Positions 24,304 through 34,100 of a stretch of 64,000 nt of DNA are shown in pieces. This stretch comes from CAIQJJ01 sp049325275 (GTDB taxonomy: Bacteria; Chloroflexota; Anaerolineae; Anaerolineales; UBA4823): NCBI GenBank assembly GCA_049325275.1, contig JBMOLU010000081.1:62001-126000 (forward strand), written 5' to 3'. The translations under genes and the position numbers were made by a program. The notes beneath the pieces were generated by a model. It did not search any database. It was not told where the DNA came from and saw only the letters and a program-made list of their open reading frames with translations. Every line of letters begins with the position of its first letter. Position 1 is the stretch's first letter.

Positions 24304-25842
24304 ATGTACGCTCTCTATCATCTCATCCGCGCCGATTTCCTCGAGCGCATCCGCTGTTACAGTTTTCTGGTCATGCTCGGGCTGATGGTCTGGCTGGGTT
24401 ACGCCAGCGCCAGCCAGCAAATCATCCTGCGCGTCCCGCCTGATTATGTCGGCGAGATCAACTCGCACTGGATTGGCGCGCTGATGGCGATGACCGCCAC
24501 ACTCTTTTTGGGCTGGTTCGGGTTTTACCTGGTCAAAGGCTCGGTGGCGCGCGATTACGAAACCGGCGTCGGGCAAATCATGGCGACCACGCCGCTAACC
24601 CGCCCGCTCTACGCGCTCGGCAAGTGGCTGAGCAACTTCGCCGTATTGGGAGTCATGCTTTTCATTCTGCTGGCCGCCGGAGTTGTGATGAACTTGCTGG
24701 TCGGAGCAAGTTTCGACTTGTGGGCGCTGGCTGCTCCACTACTGATTCTCGCACTGCCCTGCATGGCGCTGATCGCGGCCCTGGCCGTTTTATTCGAAAC
24801 TATCGGTTGGCTGCGCGGCGGATTGGGCAATGTGGTTTACTTTTTTGTTTTCATGCTCAGCCTGATCCCCAGCATCGAGAGCGACACCTACCAGCCTTTG
24901 CTCGATTTTGCCGGGTTCCGGCTGATCGGCGACCAGATCGCGCTGGCCGCCAAAAGCGCCTACCCTGAAATCCAGGGCGGGTTTGCCTTTTCGATCACGG
25001 ATGGGCTGGTCCCCAAATATTTCCCCTTTGCAGGCATCACCTGGACAAGCGAAATTGTACTCAACCGTTTGCTTTTCATCTTGGTGGCGCTGGGGATAAC
25101 GCTGCTGGCCGCCCTTTGCTTTGACCGCTTCAACCCCTCGCGCCTGGCCCCGATTAAGCGGCGAAAATCATCCAACTCGAAAGTGGCTACCGTTAGCGAG
25201 GTGATTCCAGTCTCAAATGTTCACCTGACCCCATTGACTGGCTCCCAATCCCGCTTCCGTTTCGATGCGCTTTTCGTGGCCGAACTGAAACTGTTTCTGA
25301 AAGGCCAACGCTGGTGGTGGTACGCCATCGCCGGTGGATTGATCGCCGCCCAACTGCTGAATGATCTGGAGACCACCCGCCTGCTGCTGGCCGTTGCCTG
25401 GGCCTGGCCGATCCTGATCCTGAGCGGACTCGGCTGCCGCGAAGCCCGTCACGACATGCGCCACATTGTTTTCTGCGCTCCGCGCCCGCTCTTGAACCAA
25501 CTGCCTGCCCTGTGGCTTTCGGCCTTTGCCGTTCTCGCCCTGCTGGGTTCCGGCGCGCTGATCCGCTTTCTCACGGCTGGAGAATTTACCAGCCTGCTGT
25601 CCTGGCTGGCGGGAGCGTTGTTTATTCCATCCCTGGCGCTGGCCCTGGGTGTCATGACTGGTTCCGGCAAAACCTTTGAAGTCATCTATGTTTTGTGGAT
25701 GTACGGTGCCCTGCAACGCGTCCCGGCCTTTGATTTCATCGGCACCTCCTCCGCAAGCCCGTGGTACGTCTATGCCCCGCTGGCGCTGGCGCTGATGGTC
25801 ATCACTATCCTGGCCAGGCGCTGGCAGTTGAAAAATCGCTGA
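24304..25842 (+). CDS. ABC-2 type permease
   Basis: A 512-residue membrane protein with about 11-12 hydrophobic helices. It begins MYALYHLIRADFLERIRCYSF, the cytoplasmic start usual for ABC-2 permeases, followed by a first helix set. A hydrophilic linker at about residues 285-325 ('APIKRRKSSNSKVATVSEV') separates a second set that begins with 'RFRFDALFVAELKLFLKGQRWWWYAIAGG'. It is thus two permease halves joined. Together with the ATPase at 22720 it should form an exporter; cargo unknown. A truncated repeat copy follows three bases after the stop. Confidence 0.85.
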   Translation: MYALYHLIRADFLERIRCYSFLVMLGLMVWLGYASASQQIILRVPPDYVGEINSHWIGALMAMTATLFLGWFGFYLVKGSVARDYETGVGQIMATTPLTRPLYALGKWLSNFAVLGVMLFILLAAGVVMNLLVGASFDLWALAAPLLILALPCMALIAALAVLFETIGWLRGGLGNVVYFFVFMLSLIPSIESDTYQPLLDFAGFRLIGDQIALAAKSAYPEIQGGFAFSITDGLVPKYFPFAGITWTSEIVLNRLLFILVALGITLLAALCFDRFNPSRLAPIKRRKSSNSKVATVSEVIPVSNVHLTPLTGSQSRFRFDALFVAELKLFLKGQRWWWYAIAGGLIAAQLLNDLETTRLLLAVAWAWPILILSGLGCREARHDMRHIVFCAPRPLLNQLPALWLSAFAVLALLGSGALIRFLTAGEFTSLLSWLAGALFIPSLALALGVMTGSGKTFEVIYVLWMYGALQRVPAFDFIGTSSASPWYVYAPLALALMVITILARRWQLKNR

Positions 25843-25844
25843 AC

Positions 25845-25890
25845 CTGTCCACCTGACTAGTCTCCACCCCCCTCGGCGGGGGAGTTTTGG
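25845..25890 (+). repeat. dispersed two-hairpin repeat, copy 2 (short form)
   Basis: CTGTCCACCTGACTAGTCT is joined directly to CCACCCCCCTCGGCGGGGGAG; the small GGCC hairpin in the middle is missing. It starts directly after the permease stop. Confidence 0.8.
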
Positions 25891-25947
25891 TTAAACAGGT
25901 GTATGATCCCATCGAGACTTCACACCCTAAATGCACTGGAGAAGTGA

Positions 25948-27411
25948 ATGCTAAACTCGCCTGCTGTGACCCAGTTTGCGCTGCGGATTGTTATCCTATT
26001 CAGCCTTATGTCAGGATTGGGAAACCCGGTTAATGCCGCGCCAACCCCTGACAATCGCGTTGATTTTGCCGCCCTCGATGAAATCATTGCTGCCCAAATG
26101 GATAAGCACGGGCTGCCCGGCGTGGCGCTGGCGGTCATCGAACATGGCGAAATCGTTTACCGAAAGGCTTACGGCGTGGATGGGGTAGGCAGCTCAATGA
26201 CCTCGCAAACCCAAATGCTGATTGGTTCGCAAAGCAAATCTTTTACTGCCCTGGCAGTCGCCCAATTCGCCGAACAGGGCGACCTTGATCTGAACGCTCC
26301 GGTGCAAACCTATATCCCCTGGTTTCGTGTGGCCGACGAAGCCGCATCGCGCCGCATCACCCTCGACCACCTGTTGCACCACACCAGCGGCCTCTCCGAC
26401 TCTGGCTTCAGCGTTGTCTTACCGCCGGATTCCACCCCGGAGCAAGCCGTCCGCTCGCTGGCGCAGGCGCAACTGACCGCTCCCGTTGGATCGAAGCACC
26501 AGTATTTCAACCTGGGTTACAGCGTACTGGCTTACATCGTTGAACTCACCAGCGGCCAAACCTATGCCGAGTATGTTGACGCGCACATCCTGAAACCACT
26601 CGGCATGACGAACTCAACCGCCGATCCCTTTCATGCCCCCGAAATGGAGCTTGGCTACACCCGCCTGTTTGGATTCTCCATCCCGATGAATGAGCAAATC
26701 CCGGTTTACGGCGTGGGCGCGGGCTACATCGTCTCGACCGCCGAGGACCTGGCGCGCTATGCCATCGCCATTATGGATGATGGCGTTGGGCTGGTCTCAC
26801 CGGGAATGATGAAGCGCATCCTGACCCCCGGCCTCGGCTCGTATGGCATGGGCTGGATGATTTTTGATGGCGGCGCAAAAATCGTTCATGGCGGCGCCAA
26901 CCAGACCTTTCGCACCGAGGTCAATCTATATCCGAAGCGCAACCGAGCTTTTGTCCTGCTCACCAATCAGGGTTATCAGGTTGACCATTTTGTCTCGGCG
27001 GCGCAATTGACCGCCAGCGTCGAAGCGGTGGTACTGGGGAATACCCCGCCATCAGTCTCACAGGGCTGGTCGGTGCGCTGGATGGGGTGGGGATTGGGGC
27101 TTTTCGTGCTCGCCCTGGGAATGCTCCACACCCGCAATTTTCTCTCCCTGCGCGGCTGGCGTGCTCGCACCCGCAGCCTGCCTCCCATCCAACGGGCACT
27201 CGATGTGGCGATAAGTTTCATCATCCCTACAGCCATCCTGGTTGTGATTTTCTGGCAAGTGAGCGCCTTCTACGGCGACCGTTTCAACTTGTGGACCAAC
27301 CTGGCTTACTTACGCCTCGGTCTGCCAGATGTGTTCATCCTGATGCTGGTCGGCATCCTGCCCGATTATCTTCAGGGCGTCATCAAAACATTTCTGTGGC
27401 GTAAAGCATAA
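25948..27411 (+). CDS. serine hydrolase, beta-lactamase class C/penicillin-binding fold, with C-terminal membrane helices
   Basis: A 487-residue exported protein. A signal peptide covers about residues 1-30. The beta-lactamase-type domain has 'SQSK' (S95-K98, SxxK), 'YFNLGY' (YxN) and 'VHGGANQTF' (HxG as third box). After about residue 365 three hydrophobic helices follow ('GWGLGLFVLALGML', 'AISFIIPTAILVVIFWQ', 'FILMLVGILPDYLQGV'), a common Chloroflexota layout. The active domain faces outside the cell. Family members act as esterases, D-aminopeptidases or beta-lactamases; the substrate cannot be inferred. It is intact, unlike its neighbour downstream. Confidence 0.88.
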   Translation: MLNSPAVTQFALRIVILFSLMSGLGNPVNAAPTPDNRVDFAALDEIIAAQMDKHGLPGVALAVIEHGEIVYRKAYGVDGVGSSMTSQTQMLIGSQSKSFTALAVAQFAEQGDLDLNAPVQTYIPWFRVADEAASRRITLDHLLHHTSGLSDSGFSVVLPPDSTPEQAVRSLAQAQLTAPVGSKHQYFNLGYSVLAYIVELTSGQTYAEYVDAHILKPLGMTNSTADPFHAPEMELGYTRLFGFSIPMNEQIPVYGVGAGYIVSTAEDLARYAIAIMDDGVGLVSPGMMKRILTPGLGSYGMGWMIFDGGAKIVHGGANQTFRTEVNLYPKRNRAFVLLTNQGYQVDHFVSAAQLTASVEAVVLGNTPPSVSQGWSVRWMGWGLGLFVLALGMLHTRNFLSLRGWRARTRSLPPIQRALDVAISFIIPTAILVVIFWQVSAFYGDRFNLWTNLAYLRLGLPDVFILMLVGILPDYLQGVIKTFLWRKA

Positions 27412-27491
27412 CTCATCTAAACTCAATACCCGTGAATGAATTTCAGGCGGTTGAGGGAAAATCGTGTAATGTAGGGGGAAAACATACAGGC

Positions 27492-28226
27492 GATGATGAC
27501 GAAATACACCCCGGTTTTCTTCGTCGCTGGGTGGGTAGCGGCCACGCTGCTTACCGTCAACCGCCGTTACCTGCGCTCGGGCTGGTTGTGGGCCGGGGCG
27601 GGGCTGTCGCTGCTGATCTTCCTGCCCAACCTGATCTAGCAGGTGCAGCACAGCTTCATCTCGCTCGAATTTCTGCAAGCCATCCACGCCCGCGACATTG
27701 CCTGGGGCCGCACCGACGATTTTCTCCCCGAACAACTCCTGATCAACGCCAACCCCTTCCTGCTGCCGGTGTGGGTGGCCGGGCTGGGATGGAAGATCAC
27801 CTCCGACATCAACGGCGAAGTGGTCGAAATGGTCGGCTGGGACGACCTGACCCAACAGGTGGCCGAATTTACGCCGACATCCCCGAGGCTGAAAAGCCGC
27901 GCACGGTCATTCTGTCGGGCAATTATGGCGAGGCCGGCGCGCTCGACCTGTACGGTTCACCATACGGCCTGCCGCCGGTGATCAGCGGTTCGAACAGCCT
28001 GTGGGCGCGCGGCTATGGCGACCATGAGCCGGAGACCGTGATCGTGGTTGGCTTTGAAAGCACCTATGCCTTGAATTTTTTCAAAACATGCGAACTGAGC
28101 GGGCGCGTGACCAGTCGTTACGGCGTGAAGAACGAAGAAACCACCCGCCACACCGGGTTGTACGTTTGCCGCCAGCCGCGCCGCCCCTGGCGCGAGATGT
28201 GGCCGGAAATGCGCTGGTTCCAATGA
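27492..28226 (+). pseudogene. relic of a PMT-type membrane glycosyltransferase
   Basis: The frame opens in the middle of a membrane glycosyltransferase (dolichyl-mannosyltransferase/ArnT type) with helices 'YTPVFFVAGWVAATLLTVNRRYL' and 'LWAGAGLSLLIFLPNLI'. A TAG at 27637-27639 interrupts 'FLPNLI*QVQHSFISLEFLQAIHARD', where family members have Trp (TGG). After 'LLPVWVAGLGWKI' the sequence jumps to the C-terminal part ('TSDINGEVVEMVGWDDLTQQVAE'), so a long internal piece is lost. A one-base deletion near 27864 moves the rest ('IYADIPEAEKPRTVILSGNYGEAGALDLYG') into another frame. N-terminal half, stop, deletion and frameshift make this clearly non-functional. Confidence 0.8.
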
Positions 28227-28237
28227 CCAGGAGAATC

Positions 28238-29401
28238 ATGAAGAACAAACCACTCCCCCATATCCCTTTGTCTCTGGCTATTTTGGTGCTGGTACTATCG
28301 GCTTGCAGCCAGTTTGCGACCTCCAAAAAGCCTGGTGAAGGCATTTCGTTGAAGCCGTGCGATTTACAAGGTATCCAAGCCGAATGCGGCAAACTGCCCG
28401 TTTACGAAAACCGCGCTGACACCGCTGGACGCGTGATCGAAATCAACGTGGCCGTGGTACGCGCCAAAAGCAAACCCGCCCAACCAGACCCGTTATTCTT
28501 CTTCACCGGCGGGCCGGGCGGGGCTGGCACACAGATGGCGCAATTGGCCGTCCGCATGTTTGCCGAAGTCAATCAGCAGCGCGACATCATCCTGTTCGAT
28601 CAACGCGGCACGGGCGAATCGAACAAACTGATCTGCCTGGAGATTGATGAAGACGGAAAGCCTGAAGCATATATCGACCGCTGCCTGGCCGACCTGCCCG
28701 GTGACCCGCGCTTTTACACCACAACCATTGCCATGCAAGATGTAGACGAAATCCGTCAGGCGCTGGGCTACGAAGCCATCAACGTATACAGCATTTCCTA
28801 TGGGGCCACAGCCGTTCAGGTCTACATGAACCTGTTCCCTGGCCGCGTCCGCTCCGCCGTTCTCGACCCGGCACGTTGCTGCAAATTCCTTTCAGCGACG
28901 TGATGCCGCGTAACAGCCAGATCATTTTGGAGCGCGTTTTCGACCGCTGCCAGACGGATGCCGCTTGCAGCCGCACCTACCCTAACTTGCGTGACGAGTT
29001 CGCCTCCCTGCTCGAAACGCTCAACCAAGGAGCAGATGGCGGCGCTGGGCAAAGATAGCTATTACCTGGAAAACGGCCTGGAAACGCAAAAAGCCATCGA
29101 GGAAAATTGCCGCTTTGTGCCCGATCCGGGCGAGAGTGCCCATCACGGCCCGGCGCTGCCTGCCAATATCCCCGTACTGCTCTTCACTGGCGAGTTTGAC
29201 CCGCAAAACCCGCCTGAAAATGTGGCGGGCTACCAAGACCTCTGGCCCAACAGCCTGGATGTGATCCAGCCTGGCATGAGCCACGAATATCCCTTCGACG
29301 CGTGTGCGAACACCGTCATGGCCGCCTTTTTCGAAACCGCATCCGTGGAGAATCTACCGCTGGCCTGTGTGGCAAACTCCCAGCCACCAGCGTTCAAATG
29401 A
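28238..29401 (+). pseudogene. relic of a TAP-like alpha/beta-hydrolase lipoprotein
   Basis: It starts with a good lipoprotein signal ('LAILVLVLSAC', lipobox LSAC). The TAP/tripeptidyl-peptidase-like fold follows: 'LFFFTGGPGGAGT', 'DIILFDQRGTGES' and the nucleophile region 'VYSISYGATAVQVY'. At about 28870 the frame shifts ('SAVLD' then 'TLLQIPFSDVMPRNSQIILERVFDRCQ'), and near 29030 it shifts again into 'YYLENGLETQKAIEENCRFVP'. The cap region normally between these parts is missing. The end with 'PVLLFTGEFDPQNPPENVAGY' (acid) and 'GMSHEYPFDACA' (histidine) is preserved. A repeat copy follows at once. Confidence 0.8.
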
Positions 29402-29404
29402 AAC

Positions 29405-29486
29405 CTTGCCCACCTATCTACCTGACCATCTCCGGCTTAACCGACCAGCGAATGCCAACTCCCCTCTCGACGGGGAGTTTTTTATT
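29405..29486 (+). repeat. dispersed two-hairpin repeat, copy 3 (divergent)
   Basis: It reads CCCACCTATCTACCTGACCA, then a diverged middle with CCGGCTTAACCGACCAG, and closes with AACTCCCCTCTCGACGGGGAGTT and five T residues. It starts just after the hydrolase relic's stop codon and ends inside a truncated P-loop gene on the other strand. Confidence 0.75.
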
Positions 29487-29573
29487 TGTGAGGGCGTTCC
29501 ATGAGCTTTTGAGCCGTGCTCGTTTTCCTGAGCCAGGCGGCCCTTCAAAAAGAATGAGTTTTGTCTCGAGCAT
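29418..29573 (-). pseudogene. truncated start of a P-loop kinase-like gene
   Basis: A minus-strand ATG at 29573 opens 'MLETKLILFEGPPGSGKRARLKSSW', the start of a P-loop NTPase: hydrophobic strand plus Walker A. The usual Ser/Thr after GK is Arg here. After about 25 codons the frame runs into repeat copy 3 and stops. The rest of the gene is absent, so this is a 5' fragment cut at the repeat. Confidence 0.5.
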
Positions 29574-29598
29574 GAATTTTCTGTTTTCTCTTATCGCT

Positions 29599-30435
29599 TC
29601 AGGAAATCTGCACAATATCGGCTTCCAATGCAGCAGGATATGGAAACGCCATCTTTTCAGCCACTTGCCGCGCCAGTTTGTGGAAAAGTTCCAGGCGCGC
29701 TGCCATGACCCGCCCACCATCCGCGACATCGAGGTGAGCGAAGCAACTTTGCAGCGCGGCATAGACCGGCGCGTCGGCCCATTCAGCAATGAATTTGCCA
29801 GCATGCCAGGTGTCGTAGTCCCAACCGTGGGTGGCGCGGGCGTGCCATTCAATCATCCGCAGCAGCGGCCAGGTCATGCCAGCGCTGGCGTTTTGGAAGA
29901 GAAGCAGTTCGCCGCGGCGGAGCTGCTTGGCACAATAAACAACACTGAACCAGAAAGATTCAAGCGTCTGGCGGAATTCGTCGGCGCTCGGTGGTTTGGC
30001 CGGTGGCAAAGGCCCAGGTTCGGGCAGGGGCGGGATGCGGGCATCTTTATCGAGCAAGACGCGCACGCCGCGGTAGATGATGTCGGGAATCTGCCCGGCG
30101 GCAAGCATCTGCGGCAGCGCATCCAGCGCGCCAACCGGGTTGAAGACGAAATCCACCTGCATGCCACCGGCGTAGAGCGCCAGGCGCTCTGGGTCGCCAG
30201 TGACGGTGCGCCCGGCTTGCGACAACCACAGCGGGCCAATCTCTGCAAGCCAGGAAATATCCGCTTGGCGGCGCTCCACATGGGTGACGAATAGGATCAA
30301 GTCAAGGTCCGACCATTCGTCAGCGGGGTGGTCGCGACGGGCCTGCGAGCCGACCACGATGGCGGCGCGCACGTCTTCCTGCGCTTGCGCCCAGGCGATG
30401 AAATTGGCTTCGATAGATGCAATGGTTATCATCAC
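29599..30435 (-). CDS. aminoglycoside 6-adenylyltransferase-like nucleotidyltransferase
   Basis: A 278-residue protein. The N-terminal nucleotidyltransferase motif 'AIVVGSQARRDHPADEWSDLDLILF' (GS...DxD) and 'GGMQVDFVFNP' (third Asp) are intact. The overall length and the C-terminal helical domain match the ANT(6)/AadE-like streptomycin adenylyltransferase family, which adds AMP to a sugar alcohol. Family membership is fairly clear; actual drug modification is inference. It lies 1 base before the end of the response regulator gene on the same strand, so it may be co-transcribed with the two-component genes. Confidence 0.85.
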   Translation of the reverse strand: MMITIASIEANFIAWAQAQEDVRAAIVVGSQARRDHPADEWSDLDLILFVTHVERRQADISWLAEIGPLWLSQAGRTVTGDPERLALYAGGMQVDFVFNPVGALDALPQMLAAGQIPDIIYRGVRVLLDKDARIPPLPEPGPLPPAKPPSADEFRQTLESFWFSVVYCAKQLRRGELLLFQNASAGMTWPLLRMIEWHARATHGWDYDTWHAGKFIAEWADAPVYAALQSCFAHLDVADGGRVMAARLELFHKLARQVAEKMAFPYPAALEADIVQIS

Positions 30436-31065
30436 CTACACCATCTTCTTTTGCAGCGCCATCGTCACCGCGGCTACGCGGTTATCTACCCCCAACTTCA
30501 TCAGGACATTGCTGATGTGATACTTCACGGTCGAAAGGCTGATCACCAGGCGTTCGGCAATTTCGGCATTATTCAAGCCTTCCACCATCAGCTTGAGCAC
30601 ATCGCGCTCACGATCGGTGAGGGTTTCAGTCTCTTGCGCTTGCTGGCTGGCATGGACGAGGGCTTGGGCTGCTTCGGGCGAAAGCGTCATCTTGCCGTCT
30701 TTGGCGGCGCGAATGGCTGCCGCCAGCTCACGGGCGCTGACATTTTTCATCAGATAGCCCACCGCACCCCCTTTGAGCGCATTTTGCACCAACTCATCTT
30801 CTTGAAAACTCGTCAGGGCGATGATCTGAATGTTGGGATTTGCCTTTTTGATGGCGCGAATAGCCGTCACCCCATCCATCACGGGCATCATCAAATCCAT
30901 CAAGATCACATCCGGCTTGAGCAGCCCGGCCCGCACAACGGCCTGTTCGCCGTTTTCGGCCTCTCCCACCAATTCAAGGTCAGGGTTGACGCTGAGAAAA
31001 GCGCCTAAACCAGAGCGCACGACGGCGTGATCGTCAACGAGCATGATACGGATTTTTTCGGACAT
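30436..31065 (-). CDS. NarL/LuxR-family response regulator
   Basis: A 209-residue regulator. The receiver domain has 'IMLVDDHAVVRSG' (acidic pair), phosphoacceptor Asp in 'DVILMDLMMPVMDG', 'ALTSF' (Thr) and 'YLMKNVS' (Lys). The DNA-binding part is a LuxR-type HTH 'ETLTDRERDVLKLMVEGLNNAEIAERLVISLSTVKYHISNVLMKLG'. It should be phosphorylated by the histidine kinase encoded just upstream. The start ATG at 31065 has TAGGAG six bases upstream. Confidence 0.95.
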   Translation of the reverse strand: MSEKIRIMLVDDHAVVRSGLGAFLSVNPDLELVGEAENGEQAVVRAGLLKPDVILMDLMMPVMDGVTAIRAIKKANPNIQIIALTSFQEDELVQNALKGGAVGYLMKNVSARELAAAIRAAKDGKMTLSPEAAQALVHASQQAQETETLTDRERDVLKLMVEGLNNAEIAERLVISLSTVKYHISNVLMKLGVDNRVAAVTMALQKKMV

Positions 31066-31082
31066 AGGAACTCCTATTCATT

Positions 31083-31149
31083 GGGTGATTGAGTGATTGG
31101 GTGATTGGGTGATTAAAAATCACTCAATCACTCAATCACTCAATCACCA
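31083..31149. repeat. mirrored octanucleotide repeat forming a long hairpin
   Basis: About four tandem copies of TGGGTGAT/TGAGTGAT are followed, after an AAAA spacer, by about four copies of the complement ATCACTCA. The two arms pair over about 30 bases with few mismatches. It lies between the stop of the histidine kinase and the response regulator start. It may modulate read-through in the operon or change length by slippage. Confidence 0.8.
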
Positions 31150-34100
31150 AACTACAGAGATTTGCGTTCCCTCACCGGGTTCGCTGTAAATGCTGAACTT
31201 TGCGCCAATGGCTTCGGCGCGCTCACGCATAATTTGCAGACCCAAATGGTCAACGGTGACTCTAGATGGGTCAAAGCCAATGCCGTTGTCCACCACGGTC
31301 AAGCGAACAAGTCCGCGGCGAACTTGTTCGTCGCGGACGCGTTCGTCACGAACGATTTCACCCAGGCGCAGGGTGATGATGGCCTGGCTGGCTTTGGCGT
31401 GCTTGACAACGTTATTCAGCGCTTCCTGGGCGAGGCGGTACAGGCCCACCTGGACTTCGGGAGGCAGCTTGCGCATGCTGTCACCTTCCACACCGAGTTG
31501 GATGTTGATGCGAGAGCGACCGATCATCGCCTCGGTCAGTTGGCGCAGCAGGGTAGGAAGCGGGATTTCGATCAGGGCGTTCGGGCGCAGTTCCACCAAC
31601 AGAGTGCGCATTTCAGCCAGGGCGCCGCGCGTCAGTTGACGCACTTCTTCCAGACGACGTTTGCCTTCCTCAGGGTTCATATCCCAAATATCTGGCAGTA
31701 CATCGGCGATCAGTGTGGTAGAGAAGAGTGTTTGGGTGACGGCATCATGCAGATCACGCGCCAGGCGGGTACGTTCAGCAGTGACCGCATCCTGGGCGGC
31801 TTTTTGTTGCAAGAGTGCGTTGGCCTGGTGCAATTCGGCGGTGCGTTCGGCAATACGCTCTTCCAGGGTGTGCCGGTATTCGGCTTCCTGGGCAATCAGA
31901 CGTTCTTTGACTTGCCGTTCTTCATTAACATCCTCGATAATCCCGATCACCATGCGCGGCGTGCCATCGGCGGCGCGCACCAGCGAATCGGTGAGACGGC
32001 CCCAAAAAACGCTGCCATTTTTGCGCACAAAGCGTTTCTCGCTGCGGAAGCCGTCAATTTCCCCTATGAGCAGTTGGCGGAATTGCTCGGTATCCAGATT
32101 GCGGTCGTCGGGGTAAATCAGGTCAATGATTTCGGTGCGCAAGAATTCTTCTTCCCTATAGCCGAACATACGCAACATGGCCGGATTAAAACGCTGGTTG
32201 GTGACGAGTTGCCGAAAGCGGGTGGCATCGAGTGGCTGGTTGCCATCTGTGCCCAAATCTACTAACACAATGCCTATTTCAGCGTAATCGTACAGTGTGC
32301 GAAAAAGCGCTTCCGACTCAGCGATGCGGTTTTGGGCTTCTTTTTCTTCACTGATGTCTTCAATCAACCCAATCGTGTAGACCGGCTTGCCATCCGCGCC
32401 GCGCACTGCCGAAAAATTGACGCGGCCCCAAAAGATTGAGCCATCCTTGCGGATGTAGCGTTTTTCGACGGTGTATTGGTCGCGCTGCCCCTGGATCAAC
32501 TCGATGAACAATTCTCGATCAATGTAACGATCTTCCTCGATTGCCAGCATGGAGGGGTTGATGGCATTCATTTCTTCGGGTGTGTAGCCGGTCAACCGTG
32601 TGGCGGTCTGGTTGACCTGCACAATACGGCGGTCGAGGGTCATCACCGCCACACCCACGGCGGCGCTGTCGAACATGGCGCGGAAGCGCGCTTCTGATTC
32701 GCGTAATTCTTCGACAGCGCGTTTTTGTTGATCAATATCCTCAGCAATGGTAACCAGGTAAAGCAATTTCCCATCCGGGTCACGTACCGGTGAGACCGTC
32801 TGGCGTATCCAGTGAACACGCCCATCTTTGTGAATATAGCGTTTTTCCACCTGATAAGATGGTCGCTTCCCGGCCAGAACCTCGCCCAATTCCGCCTGGC
32901 CCACTTCCAGGTCTTCGGGGTAGGTGATCCCCAATCCACGCAATTCCTTCAATTCCGCCTCGGTATACCCAGACATTTGCAGCAGTGTGGGGTTGACATC
33001 CAGAACTTGCCGGTCAGGGGCCACCAGGCTGATGCCGATGGCGGCGTTTTCATAGACGGCACGGAAGCGCTCTTCTGACTGCCGCCTTTCGATTTCACGT
33101 TGTTGCAGGGCGTCGGCCATGCGGTCGAAGGATTGCGCCAATAGGATCAATTCATCCAGGCCGTGGCTGCGTTCGGTTGGGGCGGCGGAGCGCACAGACA
33201 AATCTCCGGCCTGCACCTGGTTAACGGCGCTCATCAATTGGTTGAGCGGGTACAAAAACCAGCGTTCGCTGCCCCACCAGGCCACCAGCATCGCCCCCAG
33301 AAAGGTAAGCCCCAGTAACGCCAACTTCCACCACAGCGATCGGTAAGCGTTGACATAGATTTCAGCCACCGGGTAACCGAGATGGAAATAGGTAGGCGCA
33401 GGATCGCTGCCGATGATGCCTCGTGTATCGAGGCGGCGTACGCCATCCACGTCAAGCACTTCGATAACGCCTGACTCATCTGGCAGCGCATCGAACCAGC
33501 CGGCTGGAACCTGGGTCGGCTCAACCATCGCACCATCCACCCAACGTTGGAGTATCTCGCCATCCGATGTGAGCAAGGTCAGGGCTGCGCCGGGGGGGAG
33601 GGTTGCCGCGCTTTGCCAGGCTTCCAACCAGTGCGTATCGAAGGTGGCTATGATCACGGTTTGGGGTTCGCCATCGAAGGAAAGCACCGGGTAAGCGATG
33701 GCGAGCGTTGGCGCACTCGTGTTGGGTGTGCGGGTGTAGGTGCCAATGGCTAAATCGAGCGTTTGCACGGCGGATTGAAAATAAAGCTGAATGGCGATAT
33801 TGCGTTCGCCTTGCAACGGGTTGACTGCGCAGTACAAATTGCCATCGGCATCGGCCAGGGCCAGGTTGGTGGCATCGGGGGCCAGGCGTTCGTAGGCAAA
33901 ACGCAGGTCGTTGTAGATTTGCGTGCAGTTATCGGGGCGGCGCATCTCATTCAGGCGCACCAGGTCAGTAAAAACGGTGCGTGATTTTGCCACCAGGTTG
34001 ATAAATTCACCCTGGGCCTGGGCAGCCACTTGTATTACGGCAGATTCTCGGTCAGCCAAATCTCGCTGCAAATCGCTCCACGCCCCAAAAACTTGCACCC

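Noticed and set aside
27432..28226. A single 264-codon frame covering the glycosyltransferase relic.
   Set aside because: Its first half is an Arg/Pro/His-rich out-of-frame reading of the relic; only its last ~120 codons are real coding remains.
31083..31149. Tandem octamers as CRISPR or direct operator array.
   Set aside because: Units are contiguous and mirrored, without spacers; a hairpin-forming microsatellite explains them better.
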